The translations under genes and the position numbers were made by a program. From Laceyella putida (GTDB lineage Bacteria > Bacillota > Bacilli > Thermoactinomycetales > Thermoactinomycetaceae), in assembly GCF_042665195.1 (NCBI RefSeq), contig NZ_JBHTBW010000045.1, forward strand, positions 78,479 through 142,478: a stretch of 64,000 bases of DNA, read 5' to 3'. Shown piece by piece: positions 33,346 through 41,260 of the stretch; the first letter of the stretch is position 1; each line of letters opens with the position of its first letter. The notes under the pieces are model-generated. The model was not told where the DNA came from and searched no databases. It saw only the letters and a program-made list of their open reading frames with translations.

Positions 33346-34629
33346 CTATACCCAACCACGGAAACGTGATGCTTCTGCCATTTTTCTCACACCGACCATA
33401 TACGCGGCGAGGCGCATGTCCACATTGCGGTTTTTTGCTGTGTTATACACGTTTTCAAAAGCACGCACCATAATGTCTTCCAACTTTTGTTCCACTTCTT
33501 CGTCAGACCAATAATACCCTTGGTTATTTTGCACCCATTCGAAGTAAGAAACGGTGACGCCACCCGCGCTCGCCAATACGTCTGGCACCAAAAGGATTCC
33601 ACGTTCGTGGAGGATGTTGGTCGCTTCCAACGTAGTGGGGCCATTGGCCGCCTCGACAACGATATTGGCTTTAATGCGATCCGCATTCTTGGCCGTGATT
33701 TGGTTTTCCACCGCCGCCGGAACCAAAATGTCGCAATCGAGCTCAAGCAGTTCCTGATTGGAGATGGTATCTTTAAACAGTTTGGTGACGGTTCCAAAAG
33801 AATCGCGACGATCCAACAGATAGTCGATATCCAATCCCTTTGGATCATGCAGAGCCCCATAGGCATCCGAAATGCCGATCACTTTGGCCCCCGCATCATG
33901 CATGAATTTGGCCAAGAAGCTGCCGGCGTTGCCGAAACCTTGGATGACCACCCGCGCACCTTCAATGTGCAGGCCGCGTTTTTTGGCCGCTTCCCGTATC
34001 ATCAGGGTAACCCCTTTAGCCGTTGCCGTTTCACGACCGCGGGAACCACCCAACACCAGCGGCTTGCCCGTGATAAACCCTGGGGAATCAAATTCACGGA
34101 TGCGGCTGTATTCGTCCATCATCCACGCCATGATTTGTGAGTTGGTAAAGACATCCGGTGCCGGAATATCTTTGGTAGGCCCCACGATTTGGCTGATCGC
34201 CCGCACATAGCCGCGGGATAAGCGTTCCAATTCGCGGAAAGACATGTTGCGCGGATCACAGATGATTCCCCCCTTTCCCCCACCATACGGGAGATCGACG
34301 ATTCCCGCTTTTAAGCTCATCCAAATTGATAGCGCTTTCACTTCGGATTCTGTTACGTCTGGATGGAAACGCACACCACCCTTGGTAGGTCCGACGGCAT
34401 CATTATGTTGAGCGCGATATCCCGTAAACACTTTCACTGTACCATCATCCATACGTACAGGAATGCGAACGGTTAATACACGCAGGGGTTCTTTTAGCAA
34501 TTCGAATACCGCTTGGGGATAACCTAACTTTTCCAACGCCTTTTGAATCACTGTTTGTGTAGAAACCAAGACATCCAAATTTTCTCGCTCTTCCGGTTGA
34601 CGACCTGTTGCAACAGACTGTTGTTCCAT
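33346..34629 (-). CDS. gudB: NAD-dependent glutamate dehydrogenase
   Basis: Oxidative deamination of glutamate to 2-oxoglutarate. The 427 residues include the catalytic lysine in PYGGGKGGIICDP, the substrate region GPTKGGVRFHPDV, and nucleotide-binding VIQGFGNAGSFLAKF. The start at 34629 is an ATG with GAGGTGG five bases upstream; a GTG three codons earlier is less likely. RocG is an alternative name, but the position next to ypdA fits gudB. No insertion like the inactive B. subtilis 168 allele is evident. Confidence 0.92.
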   Translation of the reverse strand: MEQQSVATGRQPEERENLDVLVSTQTVIQKALEKLGYPQAVFELLKEPLRVLTVRIPVRMDDGTVKVFTGYRAQHNDAVGPTKGGVRFHPDVTESEVKALSIWMSLKAGIVDLPYGGGKGGIICDPRNMSFRELERLSRGYVRAISQIVGPTKDIPAPDVFTNSQIMAWMMDEYSRIREFDSPGFITGKPLVLGGSRGRETATAKGVTLMIREAAKKRGLHIEGARVVIQGFGNAGSFLAKFMHDAGAKVIGISDAYGALHDPKGLDIDYLLDRRDSFGTVTKLFKDTISNQELLELDCDILVPAAVENQITAKNADRIKANIVVEAANGPTTLEATNILHERGILLVPDVLASAGGVTVSYFEWVQNNQGYYWSDEEVEQKLEDIMVRAFENVYNTAKNRNVDMRLAAYMVGVRKMAEASRFRGWV

Positions 34630-34676
34630 CCTGACCACCTCAGAATTATTACTACTTGCTTAAAAGACCATCATTC

Positions 34677-34682
34677 AGTATA
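34677..34682 (-). promoter_or_regulatory. Probable -10 of gudB
   Basis: TATACT on the minus strand, with TTGGTT or TTTGGT 16-17 bases upstream (near 34699-34705), about 50 bases before the gudB start. Confidence 0.45.
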
Positions 34683-34710
34683 CAATAATACACTAAACAA
34701 CCAAAGATTG

Positions 34711-34742
34711 TCTCTGTTTTCTTGTATATTTAAAAACAGAGA
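34711..34742. repeat. Ten-base inverted repeat between divergent gudB and bshB2
   Basis: TCTCTGTTTT and AAAACAGAGA are perfect complements separated by 12 bases, midway between the two divergent starts. The repeat lies just upstream of the gudB promoter. It ends 12 bases before a TATAAT (34754-34759) that would serve bshB2 and has no good -35. Possible operator. Confidence 0.6.
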
Positions 34743-34799
34743 AAACAATTAGTTATAATAACGTAAGAAGACCCATTCAACTAGAAAGGAATTGACCAA

Positions 34800-35474
34800 A
34801 TGTCCCAACATGTTCTGTATTGTTTTGCCCATCCTGATGATGAAACATTTACTTGTGGCGGCACCATCGCTCGTTTTAGCGCAGAAGGCGTCCAACAAAC
34901 GCTCTATTGTGCCACTCGTGGCGAAGCAGGAAAAACGGGACAACCACCGCTTTGCACCCAAGAGGAGCTAGGTGATGTCCGCACCCAAGAACTGGCACGG
35001 GCTCTTGATGTCCTCGGCATGAACGAGTGCATTTTGCGGGATTATGGAGATGGTCGTTTAGCCAAACTCCCTTTCCATCAGCTCGTCGATGATTTGTCTA
35101 AGATCATGGAACAAATACGTCCCGATCTTGTTATCACCTTCCCGCCGTCTGGAATTTCTGGTCACCGAGATCACCAGATCATTCAACAGGCTACATTGGA
35201 AGCGGTTAAGAAAACACTATTCCCTACCAAACTTTACTATATTGTCATACCAGAATCAATCGCCCATTTACATCCAGGAAAAATCCATACAACACCAGAT
35301 GAATACGTATCCATGACCATCGACGTCACCCCTTACCGCGAAAAAATCGCCCAAGCCCTGCGAGAGCATAAAACTCAACATCTTTCGATTGATCGCGTTT
35401 TTCCCGGTGTGCGTGAAGGGGATCTTACGCGTCTGCGCACGCATGAGCATTTTCAACTAGTTATACAAAAATAA
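34800..35474 (+). CDS. bshB2: N-acetylglucosaminylmalate deacetylase-type protein BshB2 (LmbE/PIG-L family)
   Basis: Zinc deacetylase of 224 residues that removes acetate from GlcNAc-malate during bacillithiol synthesis. The metal site is in AHPDDETFTCGGTIA near residues 10-25, and SGISGHRDHQ near 120 supplies the third ligand. AAAGGAA lies about eight bases upstream of the ATG. BshB-type deacylases are paralogous (BshB1/BshB2); this assignment rests on overall pattern and proximity to ypdA. Confidence 0.85.
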   Translation: MSQHVLYCFAHPDDETFTCGGTIARFSAEGVQQTLYCATRGEAGKTGQPPLCTQEELGDVRTQELARALDVLGMNECILRDYGDGRLAKLPFHQLVDDLSKIMEQIRPDLVITFPPSGISGHRDHQIIQQATLEAVKKTLFPTKLYYIVIPESIAHLHPGKIHTTPDEYVSMTIDVTPYREKIAQALREHKTQHLSIDRVFPGVREGDLTRLRTHEHFQLVIQK

Positions 35475-35497
35475 AATTTTTTATACACGAAATTAAT

Positions 35498-35526
35498 AAC
35501 ACACCCGCATTTAAAACGGGTGTGTT
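35498..35526 (+). terminator. Terminator between bshB2 and mecA
   Basis: AACACACCCG and CGGGTGTGTT form a ten-base-pair stem with a nine-base loop between convergent genes. Confidence 0.85.
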
Positions 35527-35534
35527 TATTTATC

Positions 35535-36134
35535 TCATCCAAAATATTGATTGATTTGGTTGATCGCATCTTGTTCACACACAATTTTGCCATACTCCGA
35601 CAGCATCGCTTCGGTCACCGTCGAAACTTCACCGTACTCCGACAGCACAGCGATCAGCGTGTCTACTTGATTTCTGGACAAGTTCATATCCCCGCCAAAC
35701 ACTAAATAATAACGATGCTGATAGGCGAACAGTCGCCCTCCTTGCATAACATGAGCTTTCATGCGTACCGCCGCTTGAATCAGATCTTCAAAGTCGTTAA
35801 AACGGAAGATGATATCGTCTGACTCTTCCATGGTTACCTCTAGTTCATACATGTCTTCCGTTTGCTCAAATTCGTCAACTTCTGACTTCGGAGCCCGACC
35901 ACGGGTAACCACGACCACCATCCCTTGTGCAGGAAGAGCAAACACTTCAACCGCCACTGGCCCAACTACTTCAAATCCCAATTCCTGATACGCGTGTTCC
36001 ATCATATCATTGAAGAGCTCATGTACTTTGGGGATATCTCTCCACATGTCCTCTTTTTCAATCCCACGATCAGCCAAATCGTCGAGAGTTAAGAAAAAGC
36101 GGATCTTATCCCCGTCTAAACGCTCGACACGCAT
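35535..36134 (-). CDS. mecA: Adapter protein MecA
   Basis: Adaptor that delivers substrates to the ClpC/ClpP protease, controlling competence and sporulation in Bacillus. The 199 residues have the N-terminal substrate-binding RVERLDGDKIRFFLTLDDL, an acidic linker and the C-terminal ClpC-binding part (FNDFEDLIQAAVRM and LSEYGEVSTVTEAMLSEYG). It may be the MecA or MecB (YpbH) paralogue; the neighbourhood with gudB-ypdA is where B. subtilis has ypbH. Confidence 0.9.
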   Translation of the reverse strand: MRVERLDGDKIRFFLTLDDLADRGIEKEDMWRDIPKVHELFNDMMEHAYQELGFEVVGPVAVEVFALPAQGMVVVVTRGRAPKSEVDEFEQTEDMYELEVTMEESDDIIFRFNDFEDLIQAAVRMKAHVMQGGRLFAYQHRYYLVFGGDMNLSRNQVDTLIAVLSEYGEVSTVTEAMLSEYGKIVCEQDAINQINQYFG

Positions 36135-36321
36135 GGCCTACCCTCCCTCGCCGGAGACCTCCCACATTTAGGGTATGAGGGATCAAATCTCACTGTTACG
36201 CGGTCAAGTCTCCTATTTTTCTTTATAAATTAATCATACACAAAAATCCCATTCCTTGCATAGTGCATTCGCATTTTTTTCAACGAATGAAAACGCTTTA
36301 AAATCGCTGTTTGTGACAAAC

Positions 36322-36900
36322 TTATGCTTTCACCGCATAACGCAAATAACACCCCATGATGAAGTCGACGGAGGCATGGGCGATGATCGCGGGAGCCAAG
36401 TGGTGGGTCCACTCCACAATATAGCCAAACAACAAGCTCACCGCCGCGACAAACGCGACCAACACCCATTTCTTCAAGTACCGGGTATGCACAAGCACAA
36501 ACAGCAGCGTTGTGCCCCAAACCCCGACCCACGCTTGCACGACACCGCGAAACAACAATTCTTCCCCAATGGCCGCCACAATGGCAATGAAAAGGATATG
36601 CCACCAAGAACGCCGGGCAAACAATAATTGATTGATGCCCCCATCATCGAAATGATGCTGCGGCACATAGCGGATCAAGACGAACTCCAGTGCCACAATC
36701 AACCCACCCGCACATATCCCGATGAGCCACATATGGGCATCGGCAAAAGGGATCACTTCGGCATAAAGTTGTCCTTTCCACCATAAAAATGAAACACTTA
36801 ATAGAATAAAGATCATTTGTGTAAAATAAAAACTGATCAAGATCAACCGCGCTTGTTTGTTTTGCCATTTATCTTCAATTCCGTTATGGTTTTCGTTCAT
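36322..36900 (-). CDS. CPBP-family intramembrane metalloprotease (YpbD-like)
   Basis: A 192-residue membrane protein with about six segments. The family motifs are present: EELLFRG near residue 110 (Glu-Glu and Arg), and a later His in HASVDFIMG. The start ATG at 36900 has AAGGGA three bases before CCT-ATG. The longest frame runs 100 codons further with no site. In B. subtilis, ypbD lies next to fer, as here. The substrate is unknown. Confidence 0.82.
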   Translation of the reverse strand: MNENHNGIEDKWQNKQARLILISFYFTQMIFILLSVSFLWWKGQLYAEVIPFADAHMWLIGICAGGLIVALEFVLIRYVPQHHFDDGGINQLLFARRSWWHILFIAIVAAIGEELLFRGVVQAWVGVWGTTLLFVLVHTRYLKKWVLVAFVAAVSLLFGYIVEWTHHLAPAIIAHASVDFIMGCYLRYAVKA

Positions 36901-37029
36901 AGGTCCCTTCCGAATTTCTTGATTTCCTGTTTGCTCCTTGAAATTGGACACAATTGAGTCTACAATGAGGGGTGGAAGTGGACTTAGCTCATTATTGGGA
37001 TTTACACACATGGGAGGAGATTTTTTCTT

Positions 37030-37239
37030 ATGCGCACATGGGTAGATAAAGATACTTGTATCGCATGTGGAGCTTGTGGCGCAACCGCTCCAGATGTTTA
37101 TGATTATGATGAGGATGGCATCGCTTATGTGATCCTTGATGACAACACCGGAACGGCGGATGTGCCGGAAGAACTTCATGATGACGTTCGGGATGCACAA
37201 GAAGGATGCCCAACGGACTCCATTAAAGTAGAAGAATAA
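37030..37239 (+). CDS. fer: Ferredoxin with one [4Fe-4S] cluster
   Basis: A 69-residue acidic electron carrier. Cluster ligands are in CIACGACGATAPDVYDYDEDG (Cys-x2-Cys-x2-Cys) with the fourth Cys in EGCPTDSI. Typical of Bacillus-type ferredoxin. GGGAGGAG lies ten bases upstream of the ATG. The 3' untranslated stretch is long (about 150 bases) before the terminator at 37388, and a candidate antisense RNA lies opposite it. Confidence 0.95.
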   Translation: MRTWVDKDTCIACGACGATAPDVYDYDEDGIAYVILDDNTGTADVPEELHDDVRDAQEGCPTDSIKVEE

Positions 37240-37423
37240 GCTTCATCGGTCACTGTGGAGTGATGAAGTGCAACTGAACGAAGATTTACCAAGGCTTCTT
37301 ACACTGGATATGTTCAGCTTAATTACCAGAAGTGAATGGTCAACATGTGGTCATGTCTTTGACCACAGTGCATATAAAGAAGCCATCAGCCACCTATAAA
37401 TAGGTGGCTTTATTATTTATCCC
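37240..37423 (-). ncRNA. Candidate Fur-controlled small RNA antisense to the ferredoxin 3' UTR
   Basis: A minus-strand promoter with a Fur box (37430-37458) would start RNA near 37423, running into the ferredoxin 3' region. Along the RNA are hairpins CCACCTAT/ATAGGTGG and GTGGTCA/TGACCAC. Near the far end lies CTTCATC/GATGAAG followed by CTTATTCTTCT, a weak terminator. Only very short reading frames occur (for example ATGGCTTCTTTATATGC, 11 codons). Existence of the RNA is inferred from the promoter. Confidence 0.4.
37388..37419 (+). terminator. Terminator of the ferredoxin transcript
   Basis: AGCCACCTAT and ATAGGTGGCT form a ten-base-pair stem with a two-base loop, followed by TTATTATTT on the plus strand. 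The opposite strand lacks a T run after the stem. Confidence 0.8.
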
Positions 37424-37429
37424 CATCTA

Positions 37430-37458
37430 ATGATAATGACTATCATTCTCCTTGTCAA
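37430..37458 (-). promoter_or_regulatory. Minus-strand promoter overlapped by a Fur box
   Basis: TTGACA (37458-37453) and TATCAT (37435-37430) are exactly 17 bases apart on the minus strand. GATAATGACTATCATTCTC at 37432-37450 matches the 19-base Fur consensus at 16 positions by eye and covers the -10 and spacer, the usual place for repression. No protein gene follows in that direction until the ferredoxin antisense strand. Confidence 0.65.
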
Positions 37459-37587
37459 ACTTGGACCCCTTCGCTCCTCCAATCCGGATATCTTCTGCCT
37501 TCCTTGCCCACTTCAAGAACACTTGTTCCCTCACTTCTCATATCACGTGAAAACACCCATTTTTGTCCCTTCCAAGCCTAGGCAGAA

Positions 37588-37626
37588 AGAAAGCCCCCTC
37601 TTGCCGAACACAACGGGAGGCTCTGC
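37588..37626 (-). terminator. Probable terminator after the rhodanese gene
   Basis: On the minus strand AGCCTCC pairs with GGGGGCT (one wobble), followed by TTCTTTCT, starting about ten bases past the stop. Confidence 0.5.
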
Positions 37627-37634
37627 TTTCTTTG

Positions 37635-37979
37635 TCACTCTTCCTTCTGTTCTATGTACAGCAACACTTCGGCCAAACCGCCATCCACATTCACAACATC
37701 CGCATATCCCTGGCGCAACAGAAAGTTGGCCGCATGCAAACTGCGAATCCCGTGGGCACATAAAAGATAAATGGTTTTGTTGGCGTCGATCTCTTCCAAT
37801 CGCTCAGGCAATGAGCCAAGCGGTATATGCTTGCAATCTTCCAAATGAATCATTTCCCATTCCATGGGTTCACGCACATCGATTACTTCAACGTTGGCGT
37901 CTTCCAGCTCACCATTGACGTATTTGAGCGCAAAATTGCCGGAAGAAATATGATGCTTGTCCTGATCGCTGTTCATCAT
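37635..37979 (-). CDS. Rhodanese-like domain protein
   Basis: A single-domain sulfurtransferase of 114 residues. The catalytic cysteine loop is LLCAHGIRS near residue 80. The conserved VIDVREPMEWEMIHL at 32-46 and a Gly-rich end GYADVVNVDGGL complete the fold. Such proteins carry persulfide sulfur; the acceptor here is unknown. Stands alone, convergent with fer. Confidence 0.88.
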   Translation of the reverse strand: MMNSDQDKHHISSGNFALKYVNGELEDANVEVIDVREPMEWEMIHLEDCKHIPLGSLPERLEEIDANKTIYLLCAHGIRSLHAANFLLRQGYADVVNVDGGLAEVLLYIEQKEE

Positions 37980-38104
37980 CGTGCTCCTTTTTGTTTTTAT
38001 TGTATCATAGACTTCTTTTCATTTGCTTCTTGATTCAAAACCGACTACAATGAGGGATGAACGATTTTTTCCTACATAATCGTAGATAAAAAGGAGGAAA
38101 ACTC

Positions 38105-38599
38105 ATGTCCAAAGAACTGATTGTGGATGCTTTTATCGAAATCCCAACGGGAAGCCAAAACAAATATGAATTTGACAAAGAGAAAGGCGTATTCCGCCTC
38201 GACCGGGTATTGTACTCCCCCATGCACTATCCAACCGAATATGGTTACTTGGAAAACACCTTAGCTGAAGATGGCGATCCACTAGACATTCTCGTCCTAA
38301 CCACTTTCCCAACTTTCCCGGGTTGCGTGATCTCCAGCCGGGTGATCGGAGTATTGCTCATGTCTGATGATAAAGGTCCAGACGAGAAAGTGCTGGCTGT
38401 TCCAGTCGACGACCCTCGTTTCAACGAAGTGAAAAGCCTAGACGATGTGGCCCCGCACATCCTGAAAGAAATCGAGCATTTCTTCCGTGTTTACAAAGAC
38501 TTAGAAAACAAAGAAACCAATATCATTGGTTGGAAAGATGCAGCATTCGCCAGTCAACTTTACCAAGAGTGCCTCAACCGTTACCAGGAAAATAAGTAA
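38105..38599 (+). CDS. ppa: Inorganic pyrophosphatase, family I
   Basis: Hydrolyses pyrophosphate. It has 164 residues. The signature EDGDPLDILVLT with its Asp metal ligands lies near residue 60, and the N terminus has IEIPTGSQNKYEFDKEKG. This is the soluble family I enzyme; B. subtilis instead uses the unrelated family II enzyme. AAAGGAGG precedes the ATG. Single-gene unit with its own terminator. Confidence 0.95.
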   Translation: MSKELIVDAFIEIPTGSQNKYEFDKEKGVFRLDRVLYSPMHYPTEYGYLENTLAEDGDPLDILVLTTFPTFPGCVISSRVIGVLLMSDDKGPDEKVLAVPVDDPRFNEVKSLDDVAPHILKEIEHFFRVYKDLENKETNIIGWKDAAFASQLYQECLNRYQENK

Positions 38600-38608
38600 A
38601 TCATCCAT

Positions 38609-38644
38609 CCCCTTGCTTTCCCATTCGCGAAGCAAGGGGATTTT
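38609..38644 (+). terminator. Terminator after ppa
   Basis: CCCCTTGCTT and AAGCAAGGGG form a ten-base-pair stem followed by ATTTTT, before the convergent helicase gene. Confidence 0.85.
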
Positions 38645-38648
38645 TCAC

Positions 38649-40805
38649 TTATTCCGGTTGGGACAAAAGTCCTAATTGCCGTGACAGTTCATAATGCAAC
38701 GATTGGGTTTGGCCTGGGAAACGGACCAGAATCTTGCGCCCAGGCGCCACTCCGCCGAGCGGCGTCACTTCGACAATGGTTCCCACACCAAACCGGATGT
38801 GATTGACCGTTAAGCCCGGCGCCACTTCCTCACCCGCAAAGCGAAGTTGGGGTTGGGTTCTCTTCGTTGAACGGGCGGAGGCAAACACACGGGTCGTCCG
38901 CTCGATTTCTCGCTTCCTTTCAACAGGGGGATCAGACACACTCAACTCTTCACCATATCCCAATTCTTTGGCGAACGGGGACGGGGCTACTTTTTTTCCT
39001 TGCCGGGTTTGGCTGATGGACAGCCAACATTCCGTTTTCGCCCGGGTCATCCCGACGTAAAAAAGCCGTCGCTCTTCTTCCCAAGCGGCTGCCTTTCGTT
39101 GTTCCGACACTTGCAAGCTCCGGTGATGCGGCAGGACCATCGCATGAAGCCCAATGATATAGACACGGTCAAATTCCAAACCTTTAGAGCGGTGAAGGGT
39201 CATTAATTTAACCGGGGCGGACGCTTCAGGATGGTGCAGGCGCCGTTCCACTTCCGCCGCATGGGCCAGCAATCCTTGTCCATCCGAAAAATGGCGCGCT
39301 GCCATGACCAATTCATCCAGCGGCTCAAACAAACTCGATTGGTCATTTCCCGTTTCTTTCGCAAAGGTTTCCAGATATCGGTCATACCCGATCTGTTCAC
39401 GTATGTAGCCAATCGCCTCTGTGGCGCTCATCCTGGAAAGACGCGGAACTTGGTCACGCAATTCACTCAAGTAGCGGACTTGGTATGGCTCCAACCCTTC
39501 CAATTCCGGCAAAGCCGCTAACAGAGAACCTCCCCGTTTCCTCGCCTTCGCCCAGCATTCATCGATCCACTCGTCTTTATACAAATAGCGTTTCGGCTTA
39601 TTGATAATCCGAACGAGCGCGTCAAGATCCTGAGGATTCCAAGCCAATTTCAAATAGGCAAACAGGTCCTGGACCTGCCAACGCCGATAAACTGAGCTTT
39701 CCCCGGTCGCCGTCATAAAGGGAATCCCTTTGCGAACCAAGGCGTCGATCAACGCACGGGCTTGGGTTGACGTCCGGTAGAGGATGGCCGTTTCCATCCC
39801 ATCCGCCAAGTGCGCCAAAATCTGTTCCGCCTCATCCTCTTCATCCAGCGGTTCCAGCCAGTTCACACCGGGTCCTCTTATCCCCGTTCCCGCCCGCGGT
39901 TTCTGTTGCCGTTGACGGTTATGGCGAATCAATTGCTCCGTTGCTTGAATCAGTTCCTCTGTGGAACGGTAATTGATGGATAAGACAATCCGCTGAAGCC
40001 CGGGAAAATCTCGGTTTAACTCCAGCATAAACTTGGGATCGCTGCCGCGAAAACCATAAATGGCTTGGTCATCATCGCCCACCACAAACAAGTGTTGATG
40101 CACCGCCGCCAATTTCACCAGAATCTCATACTGGACGCGATTAATATCTTGAAACTCATCGACCAGGATATGTTGAAACTTGGCTTGCCAACGGGAAAGC
40201 CATTCCGGTTGCCGACAACGCTCATACACGGCCAAGAGGATATCGTCATAATCCCAAACGCCATGCTCCGCTTTTTTGCTTTCATAAGCGGCATAAAGAT
40301 CGCGGAAAATGATGTTTTTTTGTTTCTCCACCCTTAACCGCCCCGGCAAAAATCCGTTGTTTTTGCACAGGCCGATTTGATTCAGGTAAGTGGATATCGT
40401 CTCCTCATCCGTTGGCAACTCCCGCTCCGCCAACAGCTCGCGCATCATGCCCGTCTGCTCGCCTTGACCCATGAGGGGAGGGATGCCTTGTCCGCTCTCG
40501 CGCAACATTTGCAGAAACAGCGCATGAAAGGTCCCGATGGCCAACTCCCTTGTGCGTGTGGGCATCACTTGTTCCAGCCTTTCCCGCATTTCCCGCGCGG
40601 CCGCCCGAGTAAAGGTAACCAGCATCAATTGGTTTGCGGGGATTCCCTGCTCAAGCAGATACAACACACGCCTTGTTAGCACGGTCGTCTTGCCGCTCCC
40701 GGGGCCAGCGAAAACGACCGTTGGGCCGGCTGGCGCTGTCACGGCTTGTCGCTGGGCTTCATTTAATCCACTCAACAGCATCTCCATTCCCTGCACCTGA
40801 AGCAA
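38649..40805 (-). CDS. UvrD/Rep/PcrA-family ATP-dependent DNA helicase
   Basis: Superfamily 1 helicase of 718 residues. Motif I is AGPGSGKTTVLTRR near residue 33, followed by Walker B DEFQD, then GDDDQAIYGFRGSDP, INYRSTEELI, LMTLHRSKGLEFDRVYIIG and RRLFYVGMTRAK. The C-terminal part has a PcrA-like Tudor segment (GLTVNHIRFGVGTIVEV). The start is TTG at 40805 with AAGGAGGT six to seven bases upstream. It is not PcrA itself by context (no ligA partner) and is probably an accessory repair helicase. Confidence 0.88.
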   Translation of the reverse strand: MLQVQGMEMLLSGLNEAQRQAVTAPAGPTVVFAGPGSGKTTVLTRRVLYLLEQGIPANQLMLVTFTRAAAREMRERLEQVMPTRTRELAIGTFHALFLQMLRESGQGIPPLMGQGEQTGMMRELLAERELPTDEETISTYLNQIGLCKNNGFLPGRLRVEKQKNIIFRDLYAAYESKKAEHGVWDYDDILLAVYERCRQPEWLSRWQAKFQHILVDEFQDINRVQYEILVKLAAVHQHLFVVGDDDQAIYGFRGSDPKFMLELNRDFPGLQRIVLSINYRSTEELIQATEQLIRHNRQRQQKPRAGTGIRGPGVNWLEPLDEEDEAEQILAHLADGMETAILYRTSTQARALIDALVRKGIPFMTATGESSVYRRWQVQDLFAYLKLAWNPQDLDALVRIINKPKRYLYKDEWIDECWAKARKRGGSLLAALPELEGLEPYQVRYLSELRDQVPRLSRMSATEAIGYIREQIGYDRYLETFAKETGNDQSSLFEPLDELVMAARHFSDGQGLLAHAAEVERRLHHPEASAPVKLMTLHRSKGLEFDRVYIIGLHAMVLPHHRSLQVSEQRKAAAWEEERRLFYVGMTRAKTECWLSISQTRQGKKVAPSPFAKELGYGEELSVSDPPVERKREIERTTRVFASARSTKRTQPQLRFAGEEVAPGLTVNHIRFGVGTIVEVTPLGGVAPGRKILVRFPGQTQSLHYELSRQLGLLSQPE

Positions 40806-40910
40806 CGCGCGACCTCCTTTCTGATTGGGTTACGCACAAATCGACTAACTTTTATCTTATCACAAATCACCTAAGCCGCTCACAAACAAAACTTTTTCTA
40901 TTTTTCGCAG

Positions 40911-40939
40911 TTGACACTACTGATTTAACATGCTAAATT
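40911..40939 (+). promoter_or_regulatory. Promoter of the serine T-box operon
   Basis: TTGACA (40911-40916) and TAAATT (40934-40939) are separated by 17 bases, just upstream of the T-box leader. Confidence 0.75.
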
Positions 40940-40959
40940 AAGTATCAAATTTAAATAAG

Positions 40960-41236
40960 CAACGCGATGAAGGAGCCAAACATCGAAGGGTAAACTCACA
41001 GAGAGCCGATGGTTGCTGCGAATCGGTAGTTATCTTGATGTGGAGCACTCCTGAGTGGCTGATTGAACATTCTTTAGTAGATCAGCACGGTAGAACCGTT
41101 ATCCGCAAAGAGTCTAAGAATCGTTTATAGACTCGCCAAGGCTGTCGGCGCGAGCCGGTAGCAAATGAGGGTGGCACCACGTACCTCACGTCCCTCACCT
41201 ATTCTCTGAATAGGTGAAGTAGGCGTGAGGTTTTTT
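40960..41236 (+). promoter_or_regulatory. T-box riboswitch leader, probably serine-tRNA responsive
   Basis: The T-box core AGGGTGGCACCACG is at 41168-41181. Stem I has the AGAGAG then TGGTTGCTG distal elements near 41000-41020, and CCGTTATC marks stem III at 41098. The terminator arms are ACCTCACG (41183-41190) and CGTGAGGT (41224-41231) followed by TTTTT. The triplet AGC before ACTCCTGAGTGG near 41042-41046 is a candidate specifier for serine, fitting the aminotransferase-serA operon downstream. Uncharged tRNA-Ser would favour read-through. Confidence 0.9.
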
Positions 41237-41260
41237 ATTTATGAATAAGGAGGAAAAGTT

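Noticed and set aside
37430..37918. Plus-strand open frame of 162 codons opposite the rhodanese gene
   Set aside because: Antisense to a clear protein, no ribosome site, and begins inside the Fur-box promoter.
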